A stretch of DNA of 58,071 bases from Rhizaria sp. SCN 62-66 (GCA_001724265.1 MEDY01000397.1:1-58071); one strand, 5' to 3'; numbered from the stretch's first letter, positions 1 through 12,272 are shown. Translations and numbers: made by a program. The notes: generated by a model not told the origin, from the letters alone.

Positions 1-475
1 AGCCATGGTGGCCATGAGGCGCTTGTTGGTGTCGAAGTCGAAGGTGAGCTTCGAGTAGTACTTCTCGATGATCTGGCGCGAGGAGCGCTTGACGAGCTTG
101 TTACGAACGCGACCCTGTGAGCCGGGCAGAAACAACAACAGCAGCGGAGCAGCGGGGGTTGTTGAATGGCGAGAGGGCGAGCGAAGAGGCGAGACAAGAG
201 ACACAGGGAAAAGCAAAGAAGAAGGACGTGTGAGGGCGAGTCAAGGCAGAGGGCGTTGGTACGGAGTGGAGTAGAAAGAACAGAGTGGTGTGACATTTAG
301 GAAATATATACCAGGCTCAGATGGAGACATGCGGGTGCATATCGGGTCGGCAAGAGTGGGGAGGATAGAGACTGGCTTCCAGGGAGGAAATAAGACTCGA
401 CCACAGGCCCAAATGCGCGACTGGGAGAGACATGAGTAAAATACAAGGGAAATATAATGCTAAAAACGTACCATG
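1..475 (-). CDS. RPS17: 40S ribosomal protein eS17 (RPS17), 5' part; runs off the left edge
   Basis: Structural protein of the small cytosolic ribosomal subunit. Exon 2 (114 down to 1) translates as [20 protein letters not shown] and continues [18 protein letters not shown], matching the eS17 N-terminus (GRVR-K-VK, IIEKYY, DF-TNKR). The start codon lies alone on exon 1: ATG at 475-473, followed directly by donor GTACGT at 472. The acceptor CACAG ends at 115, so the intron is 358 bp. The remaining C-terminal part is outside the window. An ATG-only first exon is common for ribosomal protein genes and occurs again at 14037. The family assignment is firm; the transcription start is not visible. 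Confidence 0.93.
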
Positions 476-1357
476 TTGTTAAACAGAGAACCTGCAGTTG
501 CTGGCAACGGCCGTATTTCGCTTCTCAAGATCGTCTTCAGGGACCGCGGTTCGCAGGCCAGCAGCACCGCGGTGGCCCAAAGTCAAGCCGCAGTAGCCCC
601 AGGCACGGTTCCGAAAAAGTCGCCGAGACTGATGAACTCAGAACAACAATATCTCATTTTGTAGAATAAAACAGACTCGGCTGTTCTTGAAACTGAAGCA
701 TATTCTACTACAAGTACAGAAATACGCGGATTAAAATGTGTTATATGTATCAGGTGTCATATTATGACAGCATCCGCCTTGATCGAGCGCTCTGCTGCTT
801 TTGATGGTTAAATAACGCACACATCACCGCGAAAAGCCCCCGACAAACCATCGGTCAGGCCCCGCAAAGTGCATGTGAGTTGTTTTGTCGTTATTTTTTT
901 AAGTAAAAGGTAAAAAAACAAAAAGAGGAAGTCGCATCCTTACCCCTGCCCTCGAGAGAAATAAAACGAAAAAAGGAAAAGCAGAGCCTTAAAGAGCATT
1001 CAGCTGCTTAGCAAACGGCTAAGAGTTGTGAAAGCGCTCTCAGTGCAAGTCTTACAAAGCTCACAGCAAAGCTAATAGTAATGGAGCTTTGTTGTGGCTC
1101 TGGCAGACTCGAGATAAATATACGACAGGTGCTTTGTGAGGCGTCCTAGTCGCGAGACAAAACGAAGCTGTGACGAAATGTTTTCATACAAATCAATCTA
1201 CAAGCGCGCATCTGGCTCTAATTAGGACCACAAAGCGTTATTTAGTGTTATTGCAGTGTTGTACACTGCTAACATGCTATAAACTAAGGAGAATGTTCTC
1301 CCATACAAAGAAAAGCTCCGTTGAGCGTAGCTCTTGCTTGGACATTAATGAAAGTGC
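476..1357. other. Spacer between eS17 and NDUFA12 (both minus); no gene seen
   Basis: AT-rich spacer holding the eS17 5' region and the NDUFA12 3' region. No ORF with coding character was found; the short open frames here lack conserved features. Two details: a hairpin at 1007-1023 (CTTAGC, loop AAACG, GCTAAG), and a copy of the dispersed word family at 576-589 (CCCAAAGTCAAGCC) upstream of eS17. Confidence 0.6.
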
Positions 1358-2023
1358 TTAGTAGGTGGTGACCTTCTTCTTGGAGCCCTGAGCGGGATCC
1401 CAGCGCTCGTACGCACGGGGGCGGATCTTGACGTCAGCCTTGATGTCGTGGGGACGCGCGATGTAACCGGCGGGGACGTAGTTGGCCTCAGCACCGAGGT
1501 TGGACATCAGAGTCTCCTTGTGGTCAACCTACGAGAAAGAAAAAGCAATAGAAATAAGTATTTGAGAACAATATGTTAGCGCCTAGTGATATATTTTCAC
1601 CTATATGAATTATACGTAGTAAAGCGTGTTATGGTAGAAAGACAGCGATATAGGAGATTACTTGCGCGTATAAATAAGGCGTACCTGGTAGATGGGGTTG
1701 GAGCGAGCCTCCTCGACTGGGGTGGTGTTGGTGGTGTAGTGGAGCCAGTTGTGCCACTCAGGGGGCACGTTAGCACCGTTAACCTCAGTCTTGCGAGTGA
1801 CCTTGGTGTACTCGACCCAGCGGGAGCGCGTGTAGACGTTGTAGTCAGAGCCGTCCTGGTAGTACTTGTTGCCGAACTGGTCCTCGCCCTTGAAGACGCC
1901 CTGGGTGCGGATGCCGTTGTTCAGAAGGTGGTACTTAATGGCGCCCAGAACGCCGGCAGTCTTGATCTTAGACATAACCGACTTGGTGGCCTGCTTCATG
2001 AAGTCCATGGGAAGAACGCTCAT
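1358..2023 (-). CDS. NDUFA12: NADH dehydrogenase (complex I) subunit NDUFA12 / B17.2
   Basis: Accessory subunit of mitochondrial respiratory complex I, at the matrix-arm side. Exon 1 is 2023-1685 and exon 2 is 1528-1358, giving 169 aa; the intron (1684-1529) has donor GTACGC and acceptor CGTAG. Family features include GVFKGEDQFGNKYYQ (about residues 32-46), RWVEYTK, the block VPPEWHNWLHYTTNTTP, and a basic C-terminal RPRAYERWDP. Start chosen at MSVLPMDFMKQ because the family lacks a cleaved presequence; the frame is open upstream to about 2095 (TICSLRACSQSRSR), so a longer N-terminus is possible. Stop is TAA at the expected place, which argues that UAA is a genuine terminator in this genome. 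Confidence 0.93.
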
Positions 2024-2827
2024 CCTGGAACGGGACTGCGAGCACGCACGCAGGGAGCAAATGGTTGGTGACGGAAGCGATGGAAAAGACAGCAAAAAGT
2101 GGGCGCAAGAGAAGAGGCGCAGGGAAGCAGATGAGACGCGTGGAGCTATGCGAATATTAGAGGTGATAGAAAAGCGACGGGAAAATTCGGTGAAGCAACT
2201 GCAAATCTGTTTGATGACGACAAGGTGCTGCTTGAGCCCGCAAAGTTGACTGACAAATTGCCTCTTGGCTCAGGCCGGCATAAATACATTTCGACTTTTT
2301 ACGAACACGTCAGATTCCACCACACAAACTTCCCGATCTCACAAAATCGCATCGCATACATCACAAACAAGTCTCCATGATGTATAATTAGCATTATGTG
2401 TGATTTACATGAGAAACGCATATGAGAATAATGTGAATTCTCTATTGACGGATGTTGTGTCTCTGTAGAGCGCTTGGCGACCTCGAACATGGCCTCAACA
2501 CGCTGTTGTCGAGAACAATAGAGTCTACAGACGGTCGACACAGCGTCCACAGGTGGAGGCAGAGTGTCTCGCCACGTTGGCGTAGTGTTTCGCAATATAT
2601 ATAAGTTGCAGATATGCAACTTTGAAAATAATATACGCCCCTATGTGCCTCGAGACGCACAACCTGAGACTGAAGAGGACCTCGGCGTCGAGCTTTACAG
2701 CCGTCACTAGGGTGACCATGGAGTTTTCACGCATATTCTCACCATAGCATTATCTCTTACAAGCGTCGCACTCATTTTTGTTTGCTTCCTTTCACTGCAG
2801 CTGTAAGTCACAGCAGCATCCTTACTA
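2024..2827. promoter_or_regulatory. Divergent intergenic region, NDUFA12 / Nudix
   Basis: The two flanking genes point outwards, so both promoters must lie here. No TATA box or initiator can be assigned confidently. A GC-richer patch at about 2440-2730 has open minus-strand frames of about 70-100 codons, but they show no recognisable protein features. I see no RNA gene. Confidence 0.4.
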
Positions 2828-4077
2828 ATGTCCTCAGTCGCAAACGCAAGCAGCGCCGAAGCAACTCCTTCAACAAACCCCACTGCCCCGACCACAGCAA
2901 CCACGGCCGCGAATGTGGAGCACTTCGACGTATTGACCCCTTCTGGCGCTCTTACTGGCGTCTCCAAGCCGCGCCCTTGGGTGCACAGGGACGGAGACTG
3001 GCACGGATGCGTTCACGTGTGGGTCTACGATGCAGACACTGACTCCGTACGTACATATCTCCATTTATAATGCTTAAGACAAACGCATCATTATGTAATG
3101 CGCCACTCAATTATTGACTAGTTAACCTAATATAACATGTCTGGTTTTTGTTTTGTTATATATAGGTCTTAGTGCAATATCGTGTTCCTACGAAAGACAC
3201 ATGGGGAGGGTTCTGGGATGTCTCATGCGCGGGGTACGCAAAAATCACCCCATCATTCACTTATATATTCTTAGGATCGAATGAAATTTAACTAACGCAT
3301 GGATAATATAATATTCTCACTGTATATTTTTAATCTGTGTTGATTCGCGTGCGTATATATAGACATATCTCGGCTGGTGAGACCGCAGATCCGAGCGCCC
3401 TGCGTGAGCTTGAAGAGGAGCTCGGCCTTGCTATCGAGCCGGCGAGCGCTCTTGAATTCACTGGGCGGTTACCCCAAACCCACATGCTACCTGTCACGAG
3501 TACCCGTGCGTCCGCGGTGTTTGACCGCGAGTACGCGTCTCTCTACCTCTGCCGCTATAACAACAATAGGACCAACTACGACGGCACTGAGGCCAACGAG
3601 TCATTGTTAGGCAAGGCTCCGAAAGTGACTGATTTGACACTGCAGCCTTCTGAGGTTGCAGCTGCTCGTTGGGTCCCCTTAGCTGTTCTCACACGCGTCT
3701 ATTGCGCTGATGTCACATCAAAATGTGATCACAACAACAACAACATTAACAACACGAGCGAAAGCAACACAGATGCTGTTGATGCCCTCTTGTTAGGCTG
3801 CCCCTGCGGTGGTTCCTGTGGCTGTCTCTCAAGTATCTCTGGCACGGACGTCAAGCCGCCGCGCGTACGCCCTTGCGCGGCCGAACGCGTGGGTCTCGTG
3901 CCCTTAGACGCGCCGGCACGGTACTTATCCGCCGCGTTCCCCGGCTTAACTTCCGCGCAGAAGACAGTCACGACTGCATTGCAGTCTGCATAGCCACGCG
4001 AGCCTACGCAAGAGGATGTGTGGTGGTTTAGGGCACCGACAGAGGAAGAGTTGGAGGCCGCTAAGTCCAAAGCATAA
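2828..4077 (+). CDS. Nudix hydrolase (IPP-isomerase-like subfamily)
   Basis: Three exons: 2828-3046, 3166-3233 and 3363-4077, with donors GTACGT and GTACGC. The phases agree and give 333 aa when the in-frame TAG at 3991 is read as Gln. The Nudix box is complete across the second junction: GHISAGE, seven residues, then RELEEELGL (G-x5-E-x7-RE-x2-EE-x-G). Upstream are HRDGDWHGCVHVWV and WGGFWDVSCAG, typical of the Nudix group related to isopentenyl-diphosphate isomerase and plant NUDT3 N-domains. It probably hydrolyses a nucleoside or prenyl diphosphate; the substrate cannot be told. A poly-Asn insert lies after the catalytic core. After the TAG, 27 more coding-like codons (PREPTQEDVWWFRAP...) run to TAA at 4075. 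Confidence 0.85.
3991..3993 (+). other. In-frame TAG read as Gln (Nudix gene)
   Basis: TAG follows ...LQSA and is followed by PREPTQEDVWWFRAPTEEEL in the same frame before TAA. Confidence 0.65.
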
Positions 4078-4594
4078 GTGCAACAGCTTCATAACAGTGA
4101 ATGGCTTGCTGACTGGACATAGCGCTTCAAGTCGTCAAAGTGGGATTTAACAAACATAATCGCGCCAAGAAACACATTAATGTCTGTCATACCGTGTATA
4201 TAACTGGAATAACTTGATATCTAGAATTTTAATGCTATACCTACGAAATACAAATAGTTATTGCTTGACTTCACCTGAAGTGACTGCTACAGGCGGTTTC
4301 GCGAGTCGAGCCCTTCTGCTTGCCCTCATTCGCCAGTCAGACCTGATCGACTCTGACCGTCAGATCAAATTCCCTATTAATCCCAGATAAAAAGCATGGT
4401 TTTTAACATGTCCTCAATTTCATTTCTCATCAAGTCATTTCCACATACCACGATTCATCTTAATCGCTCACCCACGTCCCCAGTTCCCTCCAGCGCCCGC
4501 TTGCCTGCGCGCCCTCCCCAGCCCCACCCAGCGCTTGCTTCTCTCTGCTTTCCCCTCGCCGACCTTCCGTCGCGCGTGTTCTTTTCTGCGCATT
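4078..4594 (+). other. Spacer with coding-like blocks and the pyrimidine-rich leader of the zinc-finger gene
   Basis: Just after the Nudix TAA the same frame reads VQQLHNSEWLADW, then TAG and RFKSSKWDLTNIIAPR, which looks coding. At 4289-4390 a GC-richer block reads GFASRALLLALIRQSDLIDS and continues to TAA; an acceptor-like CTACAG ends at 4291. These may be unannotated 3' sequence of the Nudix gene or chance. From about 4451 to 4594 the sequence is strongly C/T-rich, the probable 5' leader of the next gene. Confidence 0.4.
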
Positions 4595-7500
4595 ATGCCG
4601 ATGGACAAATTTTGCTACATCTGCGGCCGTGGCTTCGGCAAGGCTTCCATCGCTATCCACGTCCCCAAGTGCCAGGAGAAACACTTGCTCCACATGGCTA
4701 CCTTGCATCCGTCTGAGCGCCGTCCGCTGCCGCAGATGCCGCCCGGGTACGAGCGCAACGTTCTTGGCATTAAGCCCGACCCCTCGACGCTCCCGCAAAA
4801 GGGCGCCGGTGGTGGCAGCGGCGGCGGCGGCGGCGGCGGCTACGGCGATGACAACCGCGCCCTCGGCTCTGGCTCTGGCTCTGGTTCTGAGCCATATGAC
4901 TCGTCCAACGTCATCTATACCGCTGGCACACCCTGTGGCATTTGCGGCCGCATGTTTGGCTTTGACCGAGTCGCCCGCCACGAAAAGGCATGCAAGCAAA
5001 CCCCGGCTCTGAAACGCGGTGCGGGCGCAATCGCAAAGCAGTATATCGAACCCATGCAGGTACGTCTACTTTTGTGAACAAATCTCATAATGTGAATTGC
5101 CTAATGTGAATTGCTTTCTTTTTTATGTTATACCTTGAACTTAACTTTGTTTCTCTTTATTCGCGATCTACACGCTCACCTTCGTCCAATTTCCACACCT
5201 CAGCAGCAGCAAGTCGCGCGTCAAATGGAGCACGTCCTAGCACAACACGGCCTTGCCCCACGCTCTCCTCAGCCCCCCAGCAGCAACGACTCTGGCTACG
5301 GTTACGGCTCTGGCGCTGGCCCCCGCAGCGCCGCCGCCCGTTTCCGTGAAAGCAACAACAATAACAATAACGGCAGCGATGGATGCAACTCAGGTGATTT
5401 CTCTCCTGCGCCCCCGTCCGCCTCTCAACGCCCCGCACCCAACATGCTCCCTCACAAAATCGGCGGCGGCAGCGGTGGTGGCAGCTCAAAGAGCGAGAAG
5501 CGTGCCGAGTTCTTAGCCGCAATGCGCAGCGCTAAGGCCGTCACAGCCCACCTCAAAGCCGGCGGCTCTCTACAAGACCTGCCGCCGCCGCCGCCGTCGA
5601 AGCCCCGGGAGGACTTGACCCCGTGTCCGCACTGCGGCCGTCGGTTCGGAGACGAAGCCGCTGCGAGGCACATCCCCAAGTGCCAGAACACGGTCAATAA
5701 GCCCCGGCCGCCACCGCACTTGCGGTCGGCGCGCGATCAGGTACGCGAAATTTACTCTCTTTAAAACATGTAAAACCACTCTAAAGCAACGATATATCTC
5801 ACTACAACTGTGATTCCACACCGTAATGCTTAATTGTAGTGTATTTATGTGTTGTATCAGTTCAGCTTTGATTTGAGTTTATCTCCGTGCTTATATCCCG
5901 CTATTGGTGTGTTTCTTTGCTTGTTTTTGTATTGCTATAGGCTTATGGCTCCGGCTTCGGTGGCGGTGGCGGCATCGGCTACACAGCAACTCAAGGTGCA
6001 CGCGGCGCCCAAGCGCTGAACAACAACACTGCGAATGATCTCTACGCTAACTACAGCTCCAGTGGATGTAACAACAATAATAACCATAGCAGCAGTGAAG
6101 CACCGACCCAGCGCTCCCACTACAACACCACCACGACCAACAACGCGAGTAATGTCAGCAAATACACTGCTCAACTGACCGGCGGCGGTGGCGGCGGTCG
6201 GCAGCCGATGCCCCCTTCCCGTGGAGTCGGACCCATGAGTACTAGTGGTGGGGGACCCATGGGTTCCCCAGGTGTCCGCCGCGTGGCGACTCAGGGTGCC
6301 GGTGCAACTCCAACCAAAGCCACAGCTATCGGACAGCATCAACAGCAGCCACATCGGCGTGCGGCGGCGACGGCGACGGTGACGGAAGGCGCTGAGGAGA
6401 TTGACAACTACGGCAATGATAACTATAGTAATGATCCGTATAATGGGAACTATGGTCAGCAGTCTCGCTCTGGCCCGGCGACCAACTGGAATGGCAATAG
6501 TCAGAACAACAATAGCGGAGTCAATAGCAGCGGGGGCAACAGGTGGCCTGGCGCTGGGGCCGCCAGTGCTGTCGGCGGCGGTTATAACAACAATCACAAT
6601 AACAATGCGACTATGCGGGGATATAACACCGATGCTGACATGCAGACGCAGCGTGGCCGCGCTTTCGCCACTGCGGGCGCTGCTGCCGCGGGCATGGGCG
6701 GTGGCAACAACAGTCTCAGCTCTGCTGGGGCGCTCAACAGGTCTGCGGTACGTCTCAATCACGAAATCGCATATATATATATATATATCAATTTTATCTT
6801 GATCGGTGACATTGAAACGCAACTTACAACTGGAGCATGTATAATTCAAGTTATATGCTGAATATACTCTCACTAGGTGTTGATGTCGCCTATTTTTCAT
6901 GAAATATGTTTTGTGTTTGCAGACGACTCGTGCCGCAGTGCAACGAGTGCGCTCACAGTCTCAGCCCCGCCGCGCCGCCGCCCCCCTGGCCGGCCGTCCT
7001 GCGTGGCGTGACACCGCTGATACCGCCGGCTCTGGCTTTGACTCCGGTTCGGGCTCTACTATGGGCGGAGGCGGGGGCGGCGGAGGCGGCTTAGCTGCCT
7101 CGAGTGACCGTGAGCGCGCGCGCTTGACCCGAATGATGGAAGCACACGACCGCCGCCAAGGACTTCTCACTAGTAATAACAATAACAACAATGCGAGTGT
7201 AAGTGGAGGGGGACATGCTGGTGTAAGTAGGCCCGCCGCCGCCGCCGCTGCGGACCCGTGGGCACCGGTTCCCCGGTCGCAGACTATGCGGCAACGTATG
7301 TATGATGAGCATTACAGCAACAGTGGCCACGGCGGCTCTCTGGGCGGCGGCGCTGGCCCCGGCGGCGCGGCTGCTCTTAGCCACAACAGCAATAACAACA
7401 TCGGTGGTGGTGGTGGTGGCGGCGGCGGCGGTGGTGGTTCAGGTGGTGGTTTAGGCGGAATTGGCCGGGGACCGTCTAGCCTCGGTCCTGGTATGATTCC

Positions 7501-7668
7501 CCGCCAAAGTACTATGCACAACACGCCCACAGGTCACCCCATGAGTTCCTCTGGCAATAATAATAGTAGTAGTTCTTCGATGTATAGCGCCGAGTCAATG
7601 CAGGCTTTGCACAACGCGCGCGCTGCACAGCAAAACGCCGGGTTTGGCTCGCCACATAGGGCCAGTAT

Positions 7669-7702
<34 letters not shown>

Positions 7703-7969
7703 TTAGCTTCTGGGTGGAGCGGCCGACCTGGCCCTAGCAACAGCGGCAGCGGTGGAAATGCCTTCCCTGGTCAAAACATGAGCGGCGGCGGTGGTGGTAG
7801 CAGCTTCGCAACCCCACCTCGCCCTTCTGGCGGTGGTGGTGCGTTTGGCGGTTACGGCGCCGGCGGCAGTGTTGCCTCACAGCAGCAACAGCAGGCGCAG
7901 TCAGCGGGGCCTGTGCGGAGGACGGGGACGCACCGCACGTCGACCGGCGAGTATGGGAACTTTTACTGA
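4595..7969 (+). CDS. Protein with three C2HC zinc fingers (ZC2HC1/ZNF474-type), low-complexity tail
   Basis: Four exons: 4595-5059, 5204-5740, 5941-6747 and 6923-7969 (951 aa), all phase 0, with donors GTACGT or GTACGC. Three zinc fingers of the zf-C2HC_2 type are visible: FCYICGRGFGKASIAIHVPK (about residues 4-23, then C), PCGICGRMFGFDRVARHEKAC (exon 1 end) and PCPHCGRRFGDEAAARHIPKC (late exon 2). The conserved CxxCGRxF...RHxxxC pattern supports Zn binding. The remainder is Gly-, Asn- and Ser-rich and probably disordered. The start ATG at 4595 is preceded by a pyrimidine-rich leader; the stop is TGA. Exon 2 could begin one CAG later (CAGCAG acceptor). Intron 3 carries a (TA)n run near 6770-6789. 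Function in this organism is unknown. Confidence 0.82.
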
Positions 7970-8308
7970 GAAGGGATATAGCGCGCGGCTGTATCGTCCA
8001 AGCGAGATTTTAATTATTGAATTAAGTTGTATTTGGACTGATTTAGACTAACATTGTGCTGTGGTGTGTTTTTGTTGTGAATTGAATCACCTTTTGAGCT
8101 GTTTGTGAAAGGCAGTCAGTTTGTGTGTGACCACGATTTATTTTTCAAGTTGCAGAGCAGCCATACAAAATCAAGTTTGTTCTTCAATCAACTTTAGCAC
8201 CGAAACGTGCCCGACATAAGAAAATTCAAATCAACAATTCTGAACGATACGCACTATATTTGCTAAACTTGCACCCCACGCTCTCTGCTTCGATTGCTTT
8301 CCCAGCAT
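7970..8308. other. Spacer, nothing recognised
   Basis: AT-rich sequence between two plus-strand genes. It should contain the 3' end of the zinc-finger gene and the promoter of the next. No ORF or RNA structure stands out. Confidence 0.5.
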
Positions 8309-11300
8309 ATGTCGCAGCCAACGGCCAAGAGGCCGCGGGTTGCCTCAGCGAAGCCAGTCCCTGCTTCCTCGCCCGCGGCTCCCACGCGAACGCCTCTGTC
8401 AAAGCCTTCCGCTAACACTAACACGTTTTCTTCGGCTTCAGTGACCGTTCTGCGCCCTTCGCGCCGCGCCGCTGCGACAGTAAAGCCTTCTCCTCGCGCT
8501 TCCACTGCGGTGACAGCAGGACAAGAGAACGACGTGTATGAGCCTCCTTCCGACCTCTCTGAGTCGACCAGCACTAACGCATCTTCAGCCACAGCATCGA
8601 CCGAAAACTCCTCGACAGCCAAGGCACTTAAAGCCGCCAGTGCAGGCTCGGGCTCGCTTTTGCTTCGGCCTCAGACCACCGACAGTGCCAAGCCCCTCTC
8701 AACCACTGCGAGCAAGAAAGCCACCACTGCCGCCACCGCCGCCGCTGCCGCTGCCGCTGCCTCTGGGGCAGCAGTGCAGCAGCAGCAGCAGCAGTCGGAG
8801 GTGGCGCCCGCGTTGTTTAGCGCGTCGCATCAGCGCTACTACGCAGGCCGCGCCGCCCTGAGTCTCAACGCCGCATCAGCCGCCGCCGCCAACACAGCCA
8901 ACACGCACACTCACACTCACGCTCGCAATCAAACTCACGCAAACTTAAACCATAACAGCGTTAGCAATGGAGGTAACGCAAGTGCCGCTCTGAGCCTCTT
9001 ACGCGTCAACACTGGTAACATCAACATCAGCCTCAACACGGGTACTGGTACCGGTGGCCGCATGTCACCCATCGGAGTAGGTGGTTTGGCTTCCGGCGGC
9101 GGCTTACCTTCCTTTTCGAGCGGCCTAACTTCCGCTGGACCTGTTCGTGGCAGTCTCCGTACACTTCGTCCTCTCCCCCAACTGCAACAACAGCAGCAGC
9201 AGCAGCAGTAGCAGCAGCAGTCTCAGCAACACCAACAACTGCGACAGCAATCGCAGGTGCTGTCACTGCCACAGTCCCCCGGTGCGTTGCGCGTGCTTTT
9301 GCAGGGAACACGGGCGCAAAACGCGGCTCTCGCGGTTCAGGCCACTGCAGCTGCGCGGGGCGCACAGGCGCTGGCGCTACGGCTTAAGACGATGGACGCG
9401 GCGTCGAAGCAAAAGGACATTGCGATTGCACTGCTGCGCTCGCAAAGCACCAACGGCAGTGTAAGTGGCGGTGCGTGCTGTAATGATGTTCAGGAGCGTT
9501 GTGTGGCGCTGGAGAGTAAGTGTGCAGCCTTAGAGGCCCAACTTGAAGAGAAATCACTCCAAGTCACGCATCTTCAAGCCCGACTTCAAGTTCTTGAAGG
9601 AACGCAACTACAGCAACAACAAGCACAGCTACCCAGTACTCATGCTACTCCGGCTGTTGTACAATCCCAGCGCTCACGGTCACAACGCGCACAGACACCG
9701 TCAGTTGCGCATGCTACTGCGACCCACAACGACAATAGCATTAGCTCTAATAACAACAACAGCAGTAGCCTTAGTAGCAGCATTGGCACCAACAGCAGCA
9801 ACAGCAGCATCACAAGCAGTCTCGTTAGCAACAACAGCACCAGCGTTACGAGCAATGAAGACAACCCCGCTCTCCTGCGCGCGGCCCTTGTCGCCGCCCT
9901 CGCCGACGCCGCCGTCGCCCGCGCCGGCGCCAGTGACCGCGAGTCGCGGCTACGGGCGAGCGTGGCCGCGGCCGAGGCCGCCACTGCAGTCGCGGCGGCG
10001 GCAGCGGCGGGGGGCTGTCATCGCAGAGACTGAGACTAAGTACAAGGCTACTGAGGCTGATGCTGATGCTGAGGCTGAGACTGGAGACACGGTTTGTGCT
10101 GCTGTTGCAGTTGCTCCAGTTGTGGAGAAGACGTCTAAAGACAAGGGTTCGAAACGTAGCCTCTTTTCTAAGGTTGTCGCTGAGACTGAGGGTGTGACTG
10201 TAAGTCCCCTTGGTGGCGGTGCAAGTACCATTAGTGGTGTAAGTGCCAATGCTTGCCGTCGTAGCAGTCGTCGTCCGGGTATGAACGCAAGCGGCTCTAG
10301 TGAAATCTCCAGTGCGAGTGCAAGTGCGACTGCCAGTGCAAATTCGAATGCTGATGCTGTTGACTTCGGCGTTGATGCTGATGCTGGCGCTGGGCCGGTT
10401 GATGTTGACGTCGACAGCATGATTGCCAACGCACTCGCTGCGGCGGCCGCTGCCTCTGTCGCAAGCACGAGCCCCGACCGCAGCCATCGCAACAACAGCA
10501 ATGACAACAGCAATGACAACAGCGTTGACAGCAATAACGCGCATGGCCGTGAGCAGTTGGATGGCTACGATGGTAATGCGGCTTTTGCTGGCATCGGTTG
10601 CATTGTGACTCGCAACTTGAACACCGTGTTCTCCCAAGCTCAGAACAACAACATCAACATCAACAAAAAAAACAGTAGCAGCAGCATCAACTCTATCTCA
10701 GGCGCGAGCTCTAGCTCGAGTGCAGACGCTGCTGCCGCTGCCGTTGCTACTGCCACCGCCGCTGCCGCTGCTGCTGCTGTTGCTGCCACTGTTGTTGTTG
10801 TTGGTGCCAGCGATGCCCCGACTCGTGGCCGCAAGAGCACGCGCGCGGCTCTAGCTGCGAGGAAGTCAAGCCGTGTTGACACAAAGTCAAGCCGTGCTGA
10901 GCTGATGTTAAGCCGCCGCGCGACTCGCAGTAGCCAGCGCCGCCAGATGACCGACACCGATACCGATGACGGCGACGACGACAGCAATGATGCTAACAAC
11001 TACGCTCTCATTCCTCGCCTGAATGAGAACGAACATGATGACAACAACAATGATGATGATGATGATGATGATGATGACGCGTATTAGGTAAACCGGCCTC
11101 GTATCAGCAACAGCAGGCGCAACATCGGCAGCCGCGGTTTCACCGGCCGCGTCATCGACGGCAGCCGCACCCGCAGTTGCACCAGCACTGTGAACCCACG
11201 CGGCGGCGTCGGCCGCAATACTCTTGCTGGCACCGCCGCCAACGGCTATACGACACCAGTGCGCCGCGCACAGTCATTGCCACTGCCAATCAACCGTGAC

Positions 11301-12272
11301 TCCAATGTCAACGCACCGAACGCGCCCACTGCGACTGCGGCTGTGGCTGCTGAGGCTGGGGCTGAGTTTGAGACGGAAAGCGTGGCCGTGACCGTGAGCG
11401 TCAGTGAGCTGCGGCGGCGGCGCTGTCTGTGGGCGCCGCAACGCCGCGTCACTCACTCTCACTCTAAGACGGACGCTTTCTCGGTGCAGTCACATGGGGT
11501 GACGCCGCTTCGCTTAACAAATCCCGTTTCCACTGCTGCCACAGCCGCTGCGAGCGTTGTGCCCTCGCTATCACCGCTGCCAAAGCAACCGGCACTGCAA
11601 AGTCAAAACCAGCAACAGTACAGAGCAACGAGTTACCGTAGGCAGAGCGACAGCGCGCAGAGGGACCAGCGTGAAATGGCTGCGATGCTTGTGTTTCACT
11701 ACTGGAGCTGTGGCCACAGTGAAAACTACGATAACAGCAACAACGGCAACCGCCTCACCCGCAGCAGCAGCTGTGACGGCGACAACGGTAGCAGCGGTGG
11801 GGATGTTGACTGTCGCTGCGACGCAGTATCAGCAGCGACCGCGCAGGCTCTGCAGCTGCCATTACCCTCGGCAGCTTTGCTAGCAGCAACAGCAGCTCAA
11901 ACGCAAGTTTGGGCGGACGCACTTGCGCAGTCACTCGCGCAAACAGGACACACACAGTCAAGTAGCGGCACGAGTTCAACTGCGCATGTCACTGCAAGCC
12001 CATTCTTAGACTCAGATAATCGCGATAACGCAAGCGTGTCAGCCACCGCAGCTGTGAACACAACTGCGAGCGCGAGTGCATGCGGCAACGACGCCAACAG
12101 TGTCGATGGCCGTGACGCTACCAGCGACAACGGCGATGCAAAGTTGTGGCTGCCGCAATGGGTGCAGCGACAGTGGTTGCCGTTGCCGCTGCAGCTGCAA
12201 CTGCAGTCTCTCCAAGAGCAACAACAACTGAAAAGCCCAAACCTCACAACTGCAGCGGCAACAGAGGCGTAA
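8309..12272 (+). CDS. Large low-complexity protein with a central coiled coil; two recoded TAGs and one frameshift
   Basis: Family not recognised. Single exon from ATG 8309 (MSQPTAKRPRVASAKP, nuclear-localisation-like KRPR) to TAA 12270; about 1320 aa once two things are allowed for. First, TAG at 9209 sits inside a poly-Gln tract (CAG x7, TAG, CAG x3) and TAG at 11085 joins an Asp-rich tract to a further in-frame stretch of nearly 400 codons. Second, the frame changes at about 10009-10014: one G too many in a run of six turns ...AAAAAG / AVIAETETKY into a stop at 10031. Total length minus one base is divisible by three. Residues encoded near 9390-9600 (CVALESKCAALEAQLEEK and on) form a likely coiled coil. 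The rest is Ala/Ser/Asn/Asp-rich. A possible nuclear role is inference only. Confidence 0.7.
9209..9211 (+). other. In-frame TAG inside poly-Gln tract
   Basis: Seven CAG codons precede and three CAG codons follow the TAG in one frame, and the frame stays open for about 820 nt beyond it. A single C-to-T change of CAG explains it. Confidence 0.9.
11085..11087 (+). other. In-frame TAG read as Gln
   Basis: Follows an Asp run ending DDDAY; the frame is then open to the TAA at 12270, nearly 400 codons. Confidence 0.85.

Noticed and set aside
2024-2095. N-terminal extension of NDUFA12 as a mitochondrial presequence
   Set aside because: The family is imported without a cleaved presequence and the first ATG matching it is at 2023; the extension is probably 5' UTR.
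2299-2734. Minus-strand ORFs between NDUFA12 and Nudix
   Set aside because: Reading TAG as Gln extends one frame only briefly to TGA; composition and peptides are not coding-like.
5935-6900. Long antisense ORF over the zinc-finger gene (321 codons)
   Set aside because: It is a shadow of the low-complexity plus-strand exon and spans the intron; it lacks any domain.
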